Assembly (NCBI GenBank): GCA_026874595.1
Contig: CM049319.1
Location: 62,132,917 to 62,196,916, forward strand
From: Sipunculus nudus
Lineage: Eukaryota; Annelida; Sipuncula; Golfingiida; Sipunculidae
Direction of reading: 5' to 3'
DNA length: 64,000 nucleotides
In this document: piece after piece, positions 1 to 11,860 of the stretch
Layout: each line of letters starts with the position of its first letter
How positions within the stretch are numbered: the first letter of the stretch is position 1
Translations under genes and position numbers: made by a program
Notes under the pieces: model-generated
What the model was told of the DNA's origin: nothing
What the model saw: the letters and a program-made list of their open reading frames with translations, nothing else
Database searches by the model: none

Positions 1-2480
1 GTGTTGTTCCATACCAAATCATCAGGTATCATGATGCTCTCTTGGCTAAATTTAATGGAATGGTAGCACATTGTGTCACCAAAGCACAATGCGATGCTTA
101 TTTTCAATTGTTACAGTTTGGTCCTAAAACACGGGTTCATGGGAAGCCCTCCAATATATAGGGAATAGGACAAACTGGGGAGTGTGATGATGACTCCAAA
201 AATCAATAATGCACTGACCTGTGGTCACATTATTGCCTAAAACAAGGGTTTGATATGGTTAACCTCATTAATAGCTGGAATTGCCAGGCAAGATAGGTTA
301 GCACAGGAATTCACATTTACGCGTACTATGACAGACATGTTTCATGAGCAAATGCATTCTGGTCACTGCATTCATGATACTGATAACCCATTGACCAAGA
401 TGTGGAGTGACAAGGATTTCAAACATTAACATTTTTCATTTATTTTAAATCATCACTCTACAGATGTATGTTTGATCTTACACATGAGCTCACAATAAAA
501 TTACCATCAAAATCCATATGGTCTAGATTGATACATGCAACTGTCAGGGATTTATTTTCATTATCATCACATTTTCACACATATTTCGCCTTGCTCCTGC
601 ACAGAAAATGGGTAATAAATGGGAATATATGTACAACATTCCTCTATCGTTAGGAATGACCTCATTCTGTCATGTACTTATCCGCTGGTTAGGTACACCA
701 GTTGTGTTATGCTAAAGGAATAGCATATCAACCTTCCATTATTCACAAGTCAACTTGTCCCAATGGCAAGTATGAAAGCCAAGATGTATTTTGAATCATT
801 GGTACTGTTCAACACACAGAGCAGATTGTCATGTACCTATGTATATGTTTAACTCTTAGGCACAGAGTATATACACTTTGTCAGATTGGGAATTCATGAT
901 CACTTTTTCCATAGGAATTATATGTTTAGCTACAGGCATTGCTAATTCACTTGTTATAATTGGTAATGCATATTGCTGTTCGACAGAACATCTTTCTGTA
1001 ACATAACTTACTGTATGCTAGAATGGTTCACATACTTTGAATTATTCCATTGCTTACACGGTATGCATAGTACTTGTATATTCTAGCTGTGCATTCATTA
1101 TGAACATGATGCTATACTCATATCTTTTAAGATGTTTATTTATTAATTCTATTTAGATGTGTCATACTTACATCTGAAGTTTTAATGCTTATATTAAGAT
1201 GTCAAATTATGTCATCATAGTTGCAATGTTGTTCCTGATTTTCTTACAAATCAGCATTTTCTCTTTAAGATAGTTAAGGATTGTCAATTCACGAAAAAAA
1301 ATGTCTTTAGAACATGTATGTATAGCTATAGACTTATATATGTAGTTTCTCAGCTTATTTAGCTATTGCTACAGCATTGTGGTTGTACTACTACAAAAAT
1401 TTCCAATAGGCACTTCCTCAAATTCCTTACACTGTTACATCTGGAACTGTGACATATGTTCATGTAATTCACATCTATATTGATCTGTGTAATTCCATCA
1501 CAACAACACACTAGTGCTAGCTTAAAATATAGTTCAATTCACTATTATGGCACCTGATCTTGCAGTAAATACAGACTTAAGCAGTGTATCTTGATCCTTA
1601 CACATACTGTATTTCTGTCATCTACATTACAGTTATCCTTCTTGAAATAACTAAATTTTCTCAAACTTAGCCAATGAGGCCGGAGCCTCATTCTGAATAC
1701 CAGAGGGATATGTTATGGAGTAGGAAAGTGCATATTTGTGACTTAACACATATTTCAAGGAATATTTCACATTTCATATTTCACAAATTTAAGCTGTTTC
1801 AGGCATGTCAGACTGAACAATTAATGACTTCTCATAATTGATGACACCCAACAACCAGTCATCTGGTCACACACATATAGGCTTCTCTCCCAGTTTAATC
1901 AGAGAACAGTACACCAAACCATTAAGGTCTATTTTAAGTCTGTACAAACAGAAATAGTGTCACAGAATGACTTATGTGTTTAGTCTTTATGAGGGAATGG
2001 TAGAACACAATTAAAACATGTTATTTTATGAGACTCCACATGTGTATATAAGCACTGTCCTGCAAATAGGACTTGTAGGTCAGTCTATAACTGGATGTAT
2101 GTCAGGTCAGACTTGGGATTTTCCAGAATACTTTCATCCAGTAAAATCATGCAAAACTTATTAAGTCAACTTATAACTCTGATGTAATTGTGACCTACTT
2201 TGAGTCATCCAATAAGGTTTAGCTTTTATGACGAAATGCAGAAATATGGATATGAATGTCTCATATGTCACGTGAAAGCTGTGTAACAAAACTATCTGTA
2301 GTGCGCACAGAGAGACAGAGAGAGAGAGGGACCATGTCTAGCTGGGCACTGCAGGGCCTCAGCAAAGACTGTCCCAGACCTCTTGCTATTGAATAAAGAC
2401 TTCTATCATCAAATTGGTCTTGGAACATTGTCAGCCACCAACATCAGCAACCGTAAGTGATACAGTGTGGGGACATCCCC
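1..2480. other. Intergenic AT-rich DNA, no gene seen
   Basis: No open reading frame longer than about 60 codons and no recognisable domain was found on either strand. A short GA-rich tract lies near 2310-2330. A TATA-like stretch near 2045 and an AATAAA near 2391 suggest a degraded LTR, but no partner repeat or clear TG/CA ends were found, so it is not called. Confidence 0.5.
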
Positions 2481-2496
2481 AAACCCCACATTTGTA

Positions 2497-2650
2497 TCAA
2501 TAGTAATAAGTAATAGTAATTGTAATAGACTATTACAGCTTTTTCCATGTAATAGTAATAGTAATAGACTCAAATATATTAGCTGTAATAGTAATAGTAA
2601 TAGAAACAGAAGGCAAAGTAATAGAGTAATACATATTACTTTCTATTACT
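2497..2650. repeat. Imperfect TAATAG/TAG trinucleotide-type microsatellite
   Basis: Repeated 'taatagtaatag' runs, interrupted by unique bases, make up this stretch. The 63-codon frame running through it is low complexity (Ser/Asn/Cys) and is not a gene. Confidence 0.7.
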
Positions 2651-3120
2651 TCCTGTGAGCCCCTTGATCATGAAGCATATCAGCAAATAATGCTGAACAC
2701 ACTCAATTCTTGTCCAGCAATTGCCCAGGAAGTGCCTATTGTTGAGGCAAGCATGGGCCAGCTGCCACACTGCTGGTGATCACTGGTGCTAATTACATAA
2801 GAGTACTGGACAGAGCAGGTCACAGCCAAATAGGTAACCTGGCACAATCTGACCTTTGATTAGTAAACCATGGATAAACAGAGGAATGTTTGATGTTATG
2901 AGACAGATAAATTGTGTATTATTATATTGACATGTACATCTGATCTCACATCCATCAATCCATATGCATATTCTGAAATGTACCTAGATTTATTTTCACA
3001 AGCCAGTTTGCATTTTAATCATACAGATTGCAATAACACACATTTAAGAAAAATAGAATATGGAACCAGATGTAGTTGCAGTGCAGACCCAAAATGTTCA
3101 TGATAAACTTATGGTGTTTT

Positions 3121-3483
3121 CACTGGGTGACAGACAAAAGCCCACCCTGACAAAAGCCCACCCTGACAAAGGCCCACCGGACAAGAGCCCACTGGACAAA
3201 AACCCACCCCTAAAAGTGCAGACCTTGAATACAATGTAAAATTAAATGATTTTATTGTGTTTTTCTTAAGTTTTTTTAAAAACTTCTGTATTCTGATAAC
3301 CCTGTGGTACTGTGTGGAAGAGTATATTATGATTAACATATTATGATTAACATATATTAACATACACATTATAATATGAAGATTAACACCCCAATATATA
3401 TTATACCTAATAAGCCCACTGATGTAATTGTTTTTACAGGAAATATGTATACATTATATTATATAAATATTCTATATTAATTA

Positions 3484-3533
<50 letters not shown>

Positions 3534-3969
3534 TTAATATATGTTTTAATAAATGTTGGATTTTTAATATAATATTCTTACTACAATTATCATTCTTTTA
3601 TGATTATATTATTTTATAATATATAATTTATAATATATATGTCTCTGTTAATAGTTTAGGAGAACCCTAGGCATTCTCTTTGATGTTTGTGTTTGTTTTG
3701 ATTACATCACTTTAGCTGTAGAGACCCCAATCAGAAACCAATTAGCTAATTAGCCTGATTATTTGCTCAAAAGATTGGGTGTCACATTTCCCTTTGTGGA
3801 ACATAAAGATCCCAAGTATAATTATAATTAACATATAAATTATATAATTTTGGTTAACATATAAATTATAACTAATTAGCCTATAGACATTTTTTAATTT
3901 ACATGAAATATATATAATATATCATTATATATTATATATTATATATATGCAATATTATATATATAAATA

Positions 3970-4030
<61 letters not shown>

Positions 4031-4309
4031 GTGATCTATAAAGTGATCTATGAAAAATATAAATATAACACATATATGTTCACTTATATATATTTATATA
4101 TCTGTTTTAGCAAACTGTAGATAGATATATAACAGATATATATGCATGTATATGAGCACATAAACATATATATATATAATACTTGTCATAAGTATAAAAA
4201 ATGTTACATACATTTAGAAAATGATACAGAAGTATATAAAAAACTTTAGAAAAACATGATAAAATCATTTTTATTTATAATTTAGTCAAGGGTGGGCTTT
4301 TGTCCAGTG
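3121..4309. mobile_element. AT-rich element with terminal inverted repeats CACTGG..ACAAAAGCCCACCC
   Basis: The left end reads CACTGG and then carries about five tandem copies of a ~17-bp ACAAAAGCCCACCCTG-like motif (3131-3215). The right end, read on the minus strand from 4309, starts CACTGGACAAAAGCCCACCC. The interior is very AT-rich, with two (TA)n tracts (about 3488-3530 and 3976-4025). It looks like a non-autonomous DNA element or foldback sequence. No target-site duplication could be fixed, and no transposase is encoded. Confidence 0.55.
3488..3530. repeat. (TA)n microsatellite
   Basis: An uninterrupted run of TA dinucleotides inside the inverted-repeat element. A second, longer run is at about 3976-4025. 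Confidence 0.9.
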
Positions 4310-4734
4310 AGGTATTGAGACTGACAAATTTTATAGAAGAGCCGAAGGTCAAAACATATAATTAATTATTATGTTGTAGATACCGCAAATCCAATATAAC
4401 CTCAGAGAGAACACTCATCTCCTTTAATATATTATTTTTTTTCCTGTAAAATTAGTGATGTGGTTTAGTTTTTCTCCTGCTCAAGTTACATGTTCAGCCC
4501 CCAGATGGTAGGCAAGTCAGCCAATGCGAATTCCTTATTTAAATAAAGAGATGGTGTCCTTTGCTGATTAATGCAAAGTTTCAGGAGGAATAAATGAATA
4601 TCTTTCACTACAGTGTTCATTCTCTCTGAACTATGCCCTTTCTCTGGTGTTAAAATGTTCTCTGTTCCATAAAAAAAAAGAAATTCATAATGCTGTGATA
4701 TGAACTTGTACTCCCATGTACATCCTTCGGATGA

Positions 4735-5175
4735 CAGTGGTCAACAAGAACAACACAAATGGTTCAAAATATGCCCATTGTGTGTCTTGTGACCTTTGAC
4801 CTCATTAAATAAGCATGAATTTTGTGGAGAATGTAATTCAGGTGAGAAACCATTGGTTAATTTTTATAATGAGTTTCATGAATATCCATCATATTTCTGG
4901 TAAGTCATCATGCAAAGTGCAACGAGTCTGGTGATCTCTGACCTTATTAAATATGCAAAGATTTTTTCAGAAATCTGAGGTGAGATATTTTATTGGTTAA
5001 TATTTCTCTTGATTTCTATCAACATCCATCACATTCCTGGTAAGTTACCACGGTGACACTACAAAGTGGCCTGATGACCTGTTACCTCATTAAATATTCA
5101 TGGATTTTGTCCAAATTAATCGAACTCAGGTGAGATAATCTTGGTTTTATTGTGAGTTTTGTGAAAATCCATTGA
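4735..5175 (-). repeat. Tandem ~140-bp repeat carrying AGGTCA half-sites
   Basis: About three degenerate units share phrases of the type 'ttaaatatgca', 'gtgacctttgacctcatt' and 'catccatca'. They are the reverse complement of units in the larger array at 60.7-62.7 kb. A perfect spacing-1 direct repeat of AGGTCA occurs at 4790-4802 on the minus strand. Confidence 0.65.
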
Positions 5176-5314
5176 AGCCCTGGCTAGTAAACGCAGTGAC
5201 ACTGAAAGTTAATAAATGGACAGGCAGACTGTATGTTTACTAGAATATGTCCTGTCATAGACAGGCATATAATAATAGACACAGCCAATGTTAAAAAGAC
5301 AACAAACATCGGAG

Positions 5315-5545
5315 TAGCTTCTATGGTCAAAAGGAAGAGCACAACGCTCAAAGACAGGAGATCACGAGTCTGAATCTCAGCTGAGTTGTGAGATTCACAA
5401 ACAAGTGCATCTTTGGGGGGTTCCTCAAGGTTATGACCCAGCAAGTGGGGATGATTACCCACACAGAGGAAATGCACATCTTGATCACGAAGCCTGTTTG
5501 AGGCCAAGATAATGGTGTATCACTGCCCTGTTACACAGTCTGAAC
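5315..5545 (+). mobile_element. tRNA-derived SINE
   Basis: An A-box-like TGGTCAAAAGG (about 5323) and a B-box-like GTCTGAATCTC (about 5367) mark a tRNA-derived head. The body includes 'ttcctcaaggttatgaccc' and 'gatgattacccac'. It resembles the bodies of the copies at 51.2 kb (plus) and 62.8 kb (minus). Diverged and not a functional tRNA. Confidence 0.6.
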
Positions 5546-5879
5546 GAAAACGGAGGCAGTTACTTCCACCAAAAATATTATTTTACAAAATAAACAAGGC
5601 CTACAGGCCTAATGCGAACCTGTGCAAAGTTTGGCAGTATGAAGAGAGGTTGATTTTTTAAATTTAATATTGATCCTTTTAAGTCCTGCATATCTACCTT
5701 AGTCATTATGATTTCAGCAAAATGGACATTTCGGACCTGCACATTTCAGACTAGAACATTTTAAAAATAGTATATGGGTAGTCGGCAAGCGACTATGTGT
5801 ATCCGCAAAAAATAAAGAGTGGGACGGGTGAAGTGAGGCATGGATTAAGTGGCAAGGGGAATAGAGTGAGGTGTGTTGC

Positions 5880-8110
5880 ATATTAGCATGGATGTCTGCA
5901 GTGTAAACGTGAATGTAGGTGGTGCCACCTGTCATAAAATCGAGAAAATTGTCCAGGATGTATAAACCTGCAATTTTTCAGGTGGATAAGTAAAACCACT
6001 GCTGAGATATGAGTGATTTTATCCCAAGGCAGATGAACAGATGGATGCTGTGCATAAATGGTTGCAGGTGGCACCACCAGTTTTGCCTACAATGAAGAGC
6101 TGTGGGGGAGATCTATACACATGCAAAATTTTGGCCCAATCGGTCAAATGGTTCCCGAGATATGAGCTTGGATGTCTGCAGAGTAAATGTGAATGTAGGT
6201 GGCGCCACCTGTCATAAAATAGAGAAAGCTTTTCAGTAGTATAAACCTGCAACATTTCAGGTGGATATGTCAAACCACTGCTCAGATATGAGTGTTTTTA
6301 TCCCAAGGCAGATGAACAGATGGATGCTGTGCATAAATGGTTGCAGATGGCGCCATTGGTTTTGCCTATGATGAAGAGCGGTGTGAGATCTATACACATG
6401 CAAAATTTTTGCCCAATCGGTCAAATGGTTCCCGAGATATGAGCTTGGATGTCTGCAGAGTAAACATGAATGTAGGTGGTGCCACCTGTCATAAAATCGA
6501 AAAAGCTTTCCAGGATGTTATAACCTGCAAAAAATTTTATTAGGAAAAGTCAAACCACTGCTGAGATATGAGTGATATTATCCCAAGGCAGATGAACAGA
6601 TGAATGCTGTGCATAAATGGTTGCAGATGGCGCCACCAGTTTTGCCTAAAATGAAGAGCTATGTGAAATCTATACACATACAAACTTTTGGTCCAATCTG
6701 TCAAACGGTTCTCGAGATATGAGCTTGGATGTCTGCAGAGTAAACCTGAATGTAGGTGGCGCCACCTGTCATAAAATCAAGAAAGCTTTCCAGGATGTAT
6801 AAACCTGCAAAATTATAGGTGGATATGTCAAACCACTGCTGAGATATGAGTGATATTATCCCAAGACAGATGGACGCTGTGCATAAATGGTTGCAGGTGG
6901 CGCCACTAGTTTTGCCTATGATGAAGAGCTGTGTGAGATCTATACACATGCAAAATTTTGGCCCAATCGGTCAAACGGTTCCCGAGATGTGAGCTTGGAT
7001 GTCTGCAGAGTAAGCCTGAATGTAGGTGGCCCCACCTGTCATAAAATCAAGAGAGCTGTCCAGGATGTATAAACCTGCAAAATTTCAGGTGGATCAGTCA
7101 AACCACTGCTGAGATATGAGTGATTTTATCTCAAGGCAGATGAACAGATGGACTCTGTGCATAAATGGTTGCAGGTGGCACCACCAGTTTTGCCTATAAT
7201 GAAGAGCTATGTGAAATCTATACACATACAAACTTTTGGTCCAATCGGTCAAACGGTTCCCGAGATATGAGCTTGGATGTCTGCAGAGTAAACCTGAATG
7301 TAGGTGGCGCCACCTCTCATAAAATCGAGAAAGCTTTCCAGGATGTATAAACCTGCAAAATTTCAGGTGGTTATGTCAAACCACTGCTGAGATATGCGTG
7401 ATATTATCCCAAGGCAGATGAACAGATGGACGTTGTGCATTAATGGTAGCAGGTGGTACCATCAGTTTTTCCTATGATGAAGAGCTATATGAGATCGATA
7501 CACATACAAAATTTTGGCCCAATCGGTCAAACGGTTCCCAGGAAATGAGCTTGGATGTCTGCAGAGTAAATGTGTATGTAGGTGGGGCCACCTGTCATAA
7601 ATTAGGGAAAGCTGTCCAGGATGTATAAACCTGCAAAATTTCAGGTGGACAAGTCAAACCACTGATTAGATATGATAGATTTTATCCCAAGGCAGATGAA
7701 CAGATGGGTGCTGTGCATTAATTGGTGCAGGTGGCGCCACCAGTTGCCTATAATGAAGAGCTATGTGAGATCTATACACATGCAAATTTTGGCCCAATCG
7801 GTCAAACAGTTTCCGAGATATTAGCTTGGATGGCTGCAGAGTGAACCTGAATGTAGGTGGCGCCACCTGTCACAAAATCGAGAAAGCTGTCTAGGATGTA
7901 TAAACCTGCAAAATTTCAGGTGGATAAGTCAAACCACTGCAGAGATATGAGTGATTGTATCCCAAGGTAGATGAACAGATGGACGCTGTGCATAAGTAGT
8001 TGCAGGTGGCGCCACCAATTTTGCCTATGATGAAGAGCTATGTAAGATCTATACACGTGCAAAAGTTTGGCCCAATCGGCAAACGGTTCCGGAGATATGT
8101 GGGTTTATGT
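5880..8110. repeat. Tandem array, eight ~278-bp units, each with GGTGGCGCCACC palindromes
   Basis: The motif 'gtaggtggcgccacct' or a close variant starts at about 5918, 6198, 6475, 6755, 7025, 7303, 7581 and 7856, giving spacings of 270-280 bp. A second palindrome copy sits ~148 bp into each unit in the context 'caggtggcgccaccag'. Similar 61-codon frames recur in some units, but 278 is not a multiple of three and the frames are opened and closed by unit-specific mutations, so coding is not inferred. Confidence 0.9.
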
Positions 8111-9130
8111 GTGGGAACAGACGCACAAATGGACGCTGGGCAGCGAGGAAAGGTCAGAGGTCAACCAAAAATGAGGGCGCAGCAGTTCACATGTGACCTG
8201 ATGATAAACCCTATTCACTTAAAATGCAAACCAAGTTTTTTCAAACAGTTGAAAGTATAGTTCCAATAATCTGGGAATTCTGCATCTAAACACTGTGTGC
8301 AGACGTCTAGACGCTGTGTCTAGCCGTCTAGACACATTGTCTAGACACCCCCCTAGAGCCAGGTCAGATGCCATGGTGATGTCTGGACCCCGACTGTTTG
8401 TACTGAGTGACCTCTTGACTTGGCTGCTGAAACCCAGCATGTTGTCAAATCTGTTTTCAAATACAGAAAGCCTTTTTCAATTGGCTACAATGCTTTTTTT
8501 TAAAACTGTGTTTACCCAATCTATTCTTATAAAACTGGCAGAACCCTACCATAGAATAATTCTTGTAAAGTTTAAACTAATCAGCTTAACAGTTTCATCA
8601 TAAATCAGTTTATAAGCTAGAAGAGTTTAAAATTACATTTTCACTTGTAAAAAACAGATCATTGTAGGTGGCGCCACCAATACCTCAATTTCAGATATGA
8701 CGTGACAAACATTGATATAAAATTTGGTGATTATAGCTCTAGCCGTTTCTGAGATTTTAATTTTAGTGTGCTTTTTCAACCTCCTGTAACTCAGCCAAAA
8801 ATCTCTGAACTGGAACTATTCGAACAAACTTGAGAGAGATTGTTCCAGGGATCATTTCTGTGAAATATTGGACAATTTGCCTGACAGTTTCGGAGAAGAA
8901 GATTTTTAAAGCTTTTTTAGCTTTTTCCCTATAAAATCTAAGAAAATGCAGTTAGTAAAAAAATAAACAATTTCCGATAGTTTTTCAGATGACTGATTAT
9001 TTGCAAAAAATTTGGTGATGCTAGCTCCTGCCATTTTTGAGATAACTATGGTTAACGTACAGACGACGCAGGACGCACAACACACGACGTACGACCCGCA
9101 CCATTGCATTAGCTCACAGGTTCGCTAACA
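8111..9130. other. Repeat-derived spacer, no gene seen
   Basis: Contains the GTCTAGAC cluster (8305-8347), a lone GGTGGCGCCACC near 8670 and, at its right end, a GC-rich 'cagacgacgcaggacgc' segment of the type ending several invertebrate repeat families. No coding sequence recognised. Confidence 0.5.
8305..8347. promoter_or_regulatory. Cluster of three GTCTAGAC palindromes
   Basis: GTCTAGAC occurs at 8305-8312, 8326-8333 and 8339-8346, with a half-matching GTCTAGC at 8318. GTCTAGAC is the known optimal palindromic Smad-binding element. Whether this is regulatory or a by-product of a short tandem repeat is unknown. Confidence 0.35.
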
Positions 9131-11229
9131 AGGACCCATTTCCTCTTCTATAGACACAACAATTTCTAGATGATATACAAGAAAGCTGTATCTTTACCAT
9201 AATTTTATTTATAAACAAAATTAATCATACAAGTCCTGCATAGCCCAATTATGTCATAGTCCCACATCATGTGCATGGCTCGATTATTCTTGCAAAAGCA
9301 AAAGCTTTCATCCATTGATCAGGTTGCCTATACTATGCTGACACCTGTTGGCTGACTTTGGTACTTATACTTGGTGACAGTGGAGTACATGAATTAAAGT
9401 ATAATTTCTTGTGTATGCAATATATAAGTAAATATAAAAACCATATGGACATAAAATTAGGTGATATTCATATTTTTCATGTTGTATTTGATATTTCAGC
9501 CACATGTGATAATGATTAAAGAATACTAAAAATATGACCTGGTTAAAGTTATTTCTAACCACAAAAACAAATGGTTATGTGTAATGATAAAAAAAAAAAC
9601 TAATGGTATAATGAGAAAAATAAAGTATGGTTGACACTTTTGAGAATCATGAAATATAAACATACAAATACTTGATGAAACACTAAAGTTGAAAACATGT
9701 TAAACATGCACAACTGGATACAGGTGGGGGACTTGTACCACTCAGTACACGTATACTGATTATATGACCTGACACCCCAGATTTGGTATCTCACACCCCT
9801 GTTGACATTCCTCAGTGATCAACAGTGCAAAATGTGAACAAGGCACTACACGGAGTGTCTTTGTCTCAGAAACTGATGGTAGAGTGGTGAAAGAATGGTC
9901 ACTGCTTAATATGGCAGTCTGCAGAGCTAAAATGTGACATTCAAGTATAGTGAAATCTCACTAACATAAACACCTGTGGAACCAGCCAAAGTAGCTGGGT
10001 GGTGTGTTGGCAGGAGGTTTCATGATGATAAAATTTAGTCCAGGACCAAAACAAGTGGTTGTCTTAGTGGGGTGGTCATGAAAGTGAGGTGGTCGTCAGG
10101 AGAGACTTCACTGTGTACTGCCATTTGTCTTTTTGCTAGCTTCATTGTAGCTTATGTAAATGAGATGCAAATAGAATGACCACAAATGAAAGCCATACAG
10201 CCATTAGAAAAATAACAAGGTCAATTAAATAGATGTCACTGATTCATGAAAATATTAAACATTCAATGACGAATACTCAGCATGAACATTTCTCTAAATA
10301 TACAGAAATGTAGTTGGCACTATAACTTTAAGAGAACTGCTATACAGTTAAGTTTTTCTTCTTTTTGAAAAATGGTTGAATCATAAAGATAAAAATCCAT
10401 CAGCCCAGTTTTGGTGATAAAAAACAGCCTAGATTTGGTGATAAAACCCCATGATTACACCCACAGCCACCGGGACACAAGCTCTCATTGGTCAGATTCT
10501 TGTCCCTTTGCCAGAACCAATGTTATCAGACCAATAAGAGTGGATGTTACATGTTTAAAATTTGGGTTGGATACACAATGCAATACCAAACTTTCAGTGG
10601 TTTGTTACAAATCTGCACTCTATGGGCACTAAGCACCCTGATGTTCCTGCCTAGAGAATCTTGCCATACAAAGAGGTCATTACCCTAATTATGTCTGGGA
10701 TGGCTGCAGTGAGAAGCGTACATGAGGATATGAATTTGCTGATCACACACTGCCACCCACAGTCAGTTCAAAGCCTAATTCTATTATTCTACAGTTCATG
10801 AGTACTTCTGCTTAAGAGTAAATTTTCATGAAACCCAAAGTGAATATTCATTAGTTTTTTTGTTTTTGTTTTTTTTAAGAAAAGGTATTTATGATGAAAC
10901 TTTAAAAAAACTTTAAACAAAGCTTGATTGAATATGAAATCACAAAATAATACACAATAACATGCATTAAAAAAATCTAATAATAAAACAAGCTGGCTGA
11001 CAAGAAAACTGGTACAGGGTAAACCTCTCTTTTACAGACACCTTTCTTTTATGGACACCTCTTAATTAAAACACCTGAAGTGGTCCAGCAAAGCATATTT
11101 ATAAGGCACCAACCATATTAACACAGCCACCTCTCTTTTATGGGCAAAATCTAAGGTCCTGACTGAGTCCTCGCGCTGCCGTCAAATCTCCTTCACTTTA
11201 ACCGCTGCTTTGTCTGAGCAAGGTTTTTG
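9131..11229. other. Intergenic region downstream of HIKESHI, no gene seen
   Basis: AT-rich sequence without a convincing reading frame. It holds a short MITE-like palindrome (9950-10116) and a similar 'aaacctctcttttacagacacc' fragment near 11020-11150. Both resemble pogo/Tigger-type ends by eye only. Confidence 0.45.
9950..10116. mobile_element. Short MITE-like inverted-repeat element (pogo/Tigger-like ends)
   Basis: The left end reads AGTGAAATCTC. The right end, on the minus strand, reads AGTGAAGTCTC followed by GACCACC-rich sequence. The total is ~165 bp with no coding capacity. Family assignment rests on the resemblance of the ends only. Confidence 0.4.
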
Positions 11230-11376
11230 GGTTTCTCCACCAGGGTTGGCACAGGGCCAAGAATTATAATTAGACTGATGAGAGCGTGGTATTGCATTGG
11301 GAGTGGGTTGTCACGGATTTGGAACTTGGGAATTCAATTAAAATTCTTTGCCCTGTGCCAGTCCTGGTGGAGACAG
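11230..11376. repeat. Foldback element with ~45-bp arms
   Basis: The left arm starting at 11231 (TTTCTCCACCAGGGTTGGCA...) is nearly the reverse complement of the right arm ending at 11375 (TGTCTCCACCAGGACTGGCA... on the minus strand). The loop is about 55 bp. It lies ~160 bp downstream of the HIKESHI stop codon, so it may be transcribed in the 3' UTR and form a hairpin. Confidence 0.7.
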
Positions 11377-11534
11377 CTGGAGAACCTTGCTATACAAAGC
11401 AGTTTTTAAAGTAAAGGAGATCTGGAATGACTGCAGTTTATAACTGCTGCATGAGGAGTGAAACAGTGTCCTTTACTGGCAGGCTCTACTGTACATCCAT
11501 TACATGTTGTCAGTATTTCTATCACACTTATAGC

Positions 11535-11860
11535 TTACGTCCTCCAGAAATACGGATTCAGCTGAAGCTTGTGCTCAAAGTTCCTATACCAGTTCTGTAA
11601 CGTACTGAGAGGCACAAATGTCTCAGTCGGGTTTGGTGTCATCTGTGACTGTGTCACAGCAAATGATGATGCGTAATTAAAAAAGTTTTCGAGCATCTTT
11701 TTGGAGAAGTCCACAAAGGTGTTAACTGTAGAAGCTGTGGTATTTGTTGCTGGAGTCTGCTGAGCAAGCTGCGACAGTGGTTCCACCGAGATCCCAATCT
11801 GAGCCACATGAGACGGCTGGATTTGTAGACTTCCAAACATCAAGTTGTTCTGTCCATCAT
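11535..11860 (-). CDS. HIKESHI: HIKESHI exon 4 with stop codon
   Basis: Residues 89-196, with '[20 protein letters not shown]', '[20 protein letters not shown]' and the terminal NPYFWRT. The acceptor is TTCCAG. The whole C-terminal half lies in one exon. No AATAAA was seen just downstream on the minus strand, so the mRNA end is undefined. Confidence 0.95.

Noticed and set aside
2040-2480. Possible solo LTR (TATA-like near 2045, AATAAAG near 2391, PBS-like TGGGGACATCCCC after it)
   Set aside because: No TG...CA boundaries, no target duplication and no partner LTR or internal coding domain in the window.
6337-7628. Recurring ~61-codon frames with the same protein theme in the 278-bp array
   Set aside because: The unit length is not divisible by three, several units have stops, and the frames follow the repeat rather than codon-level conservation.
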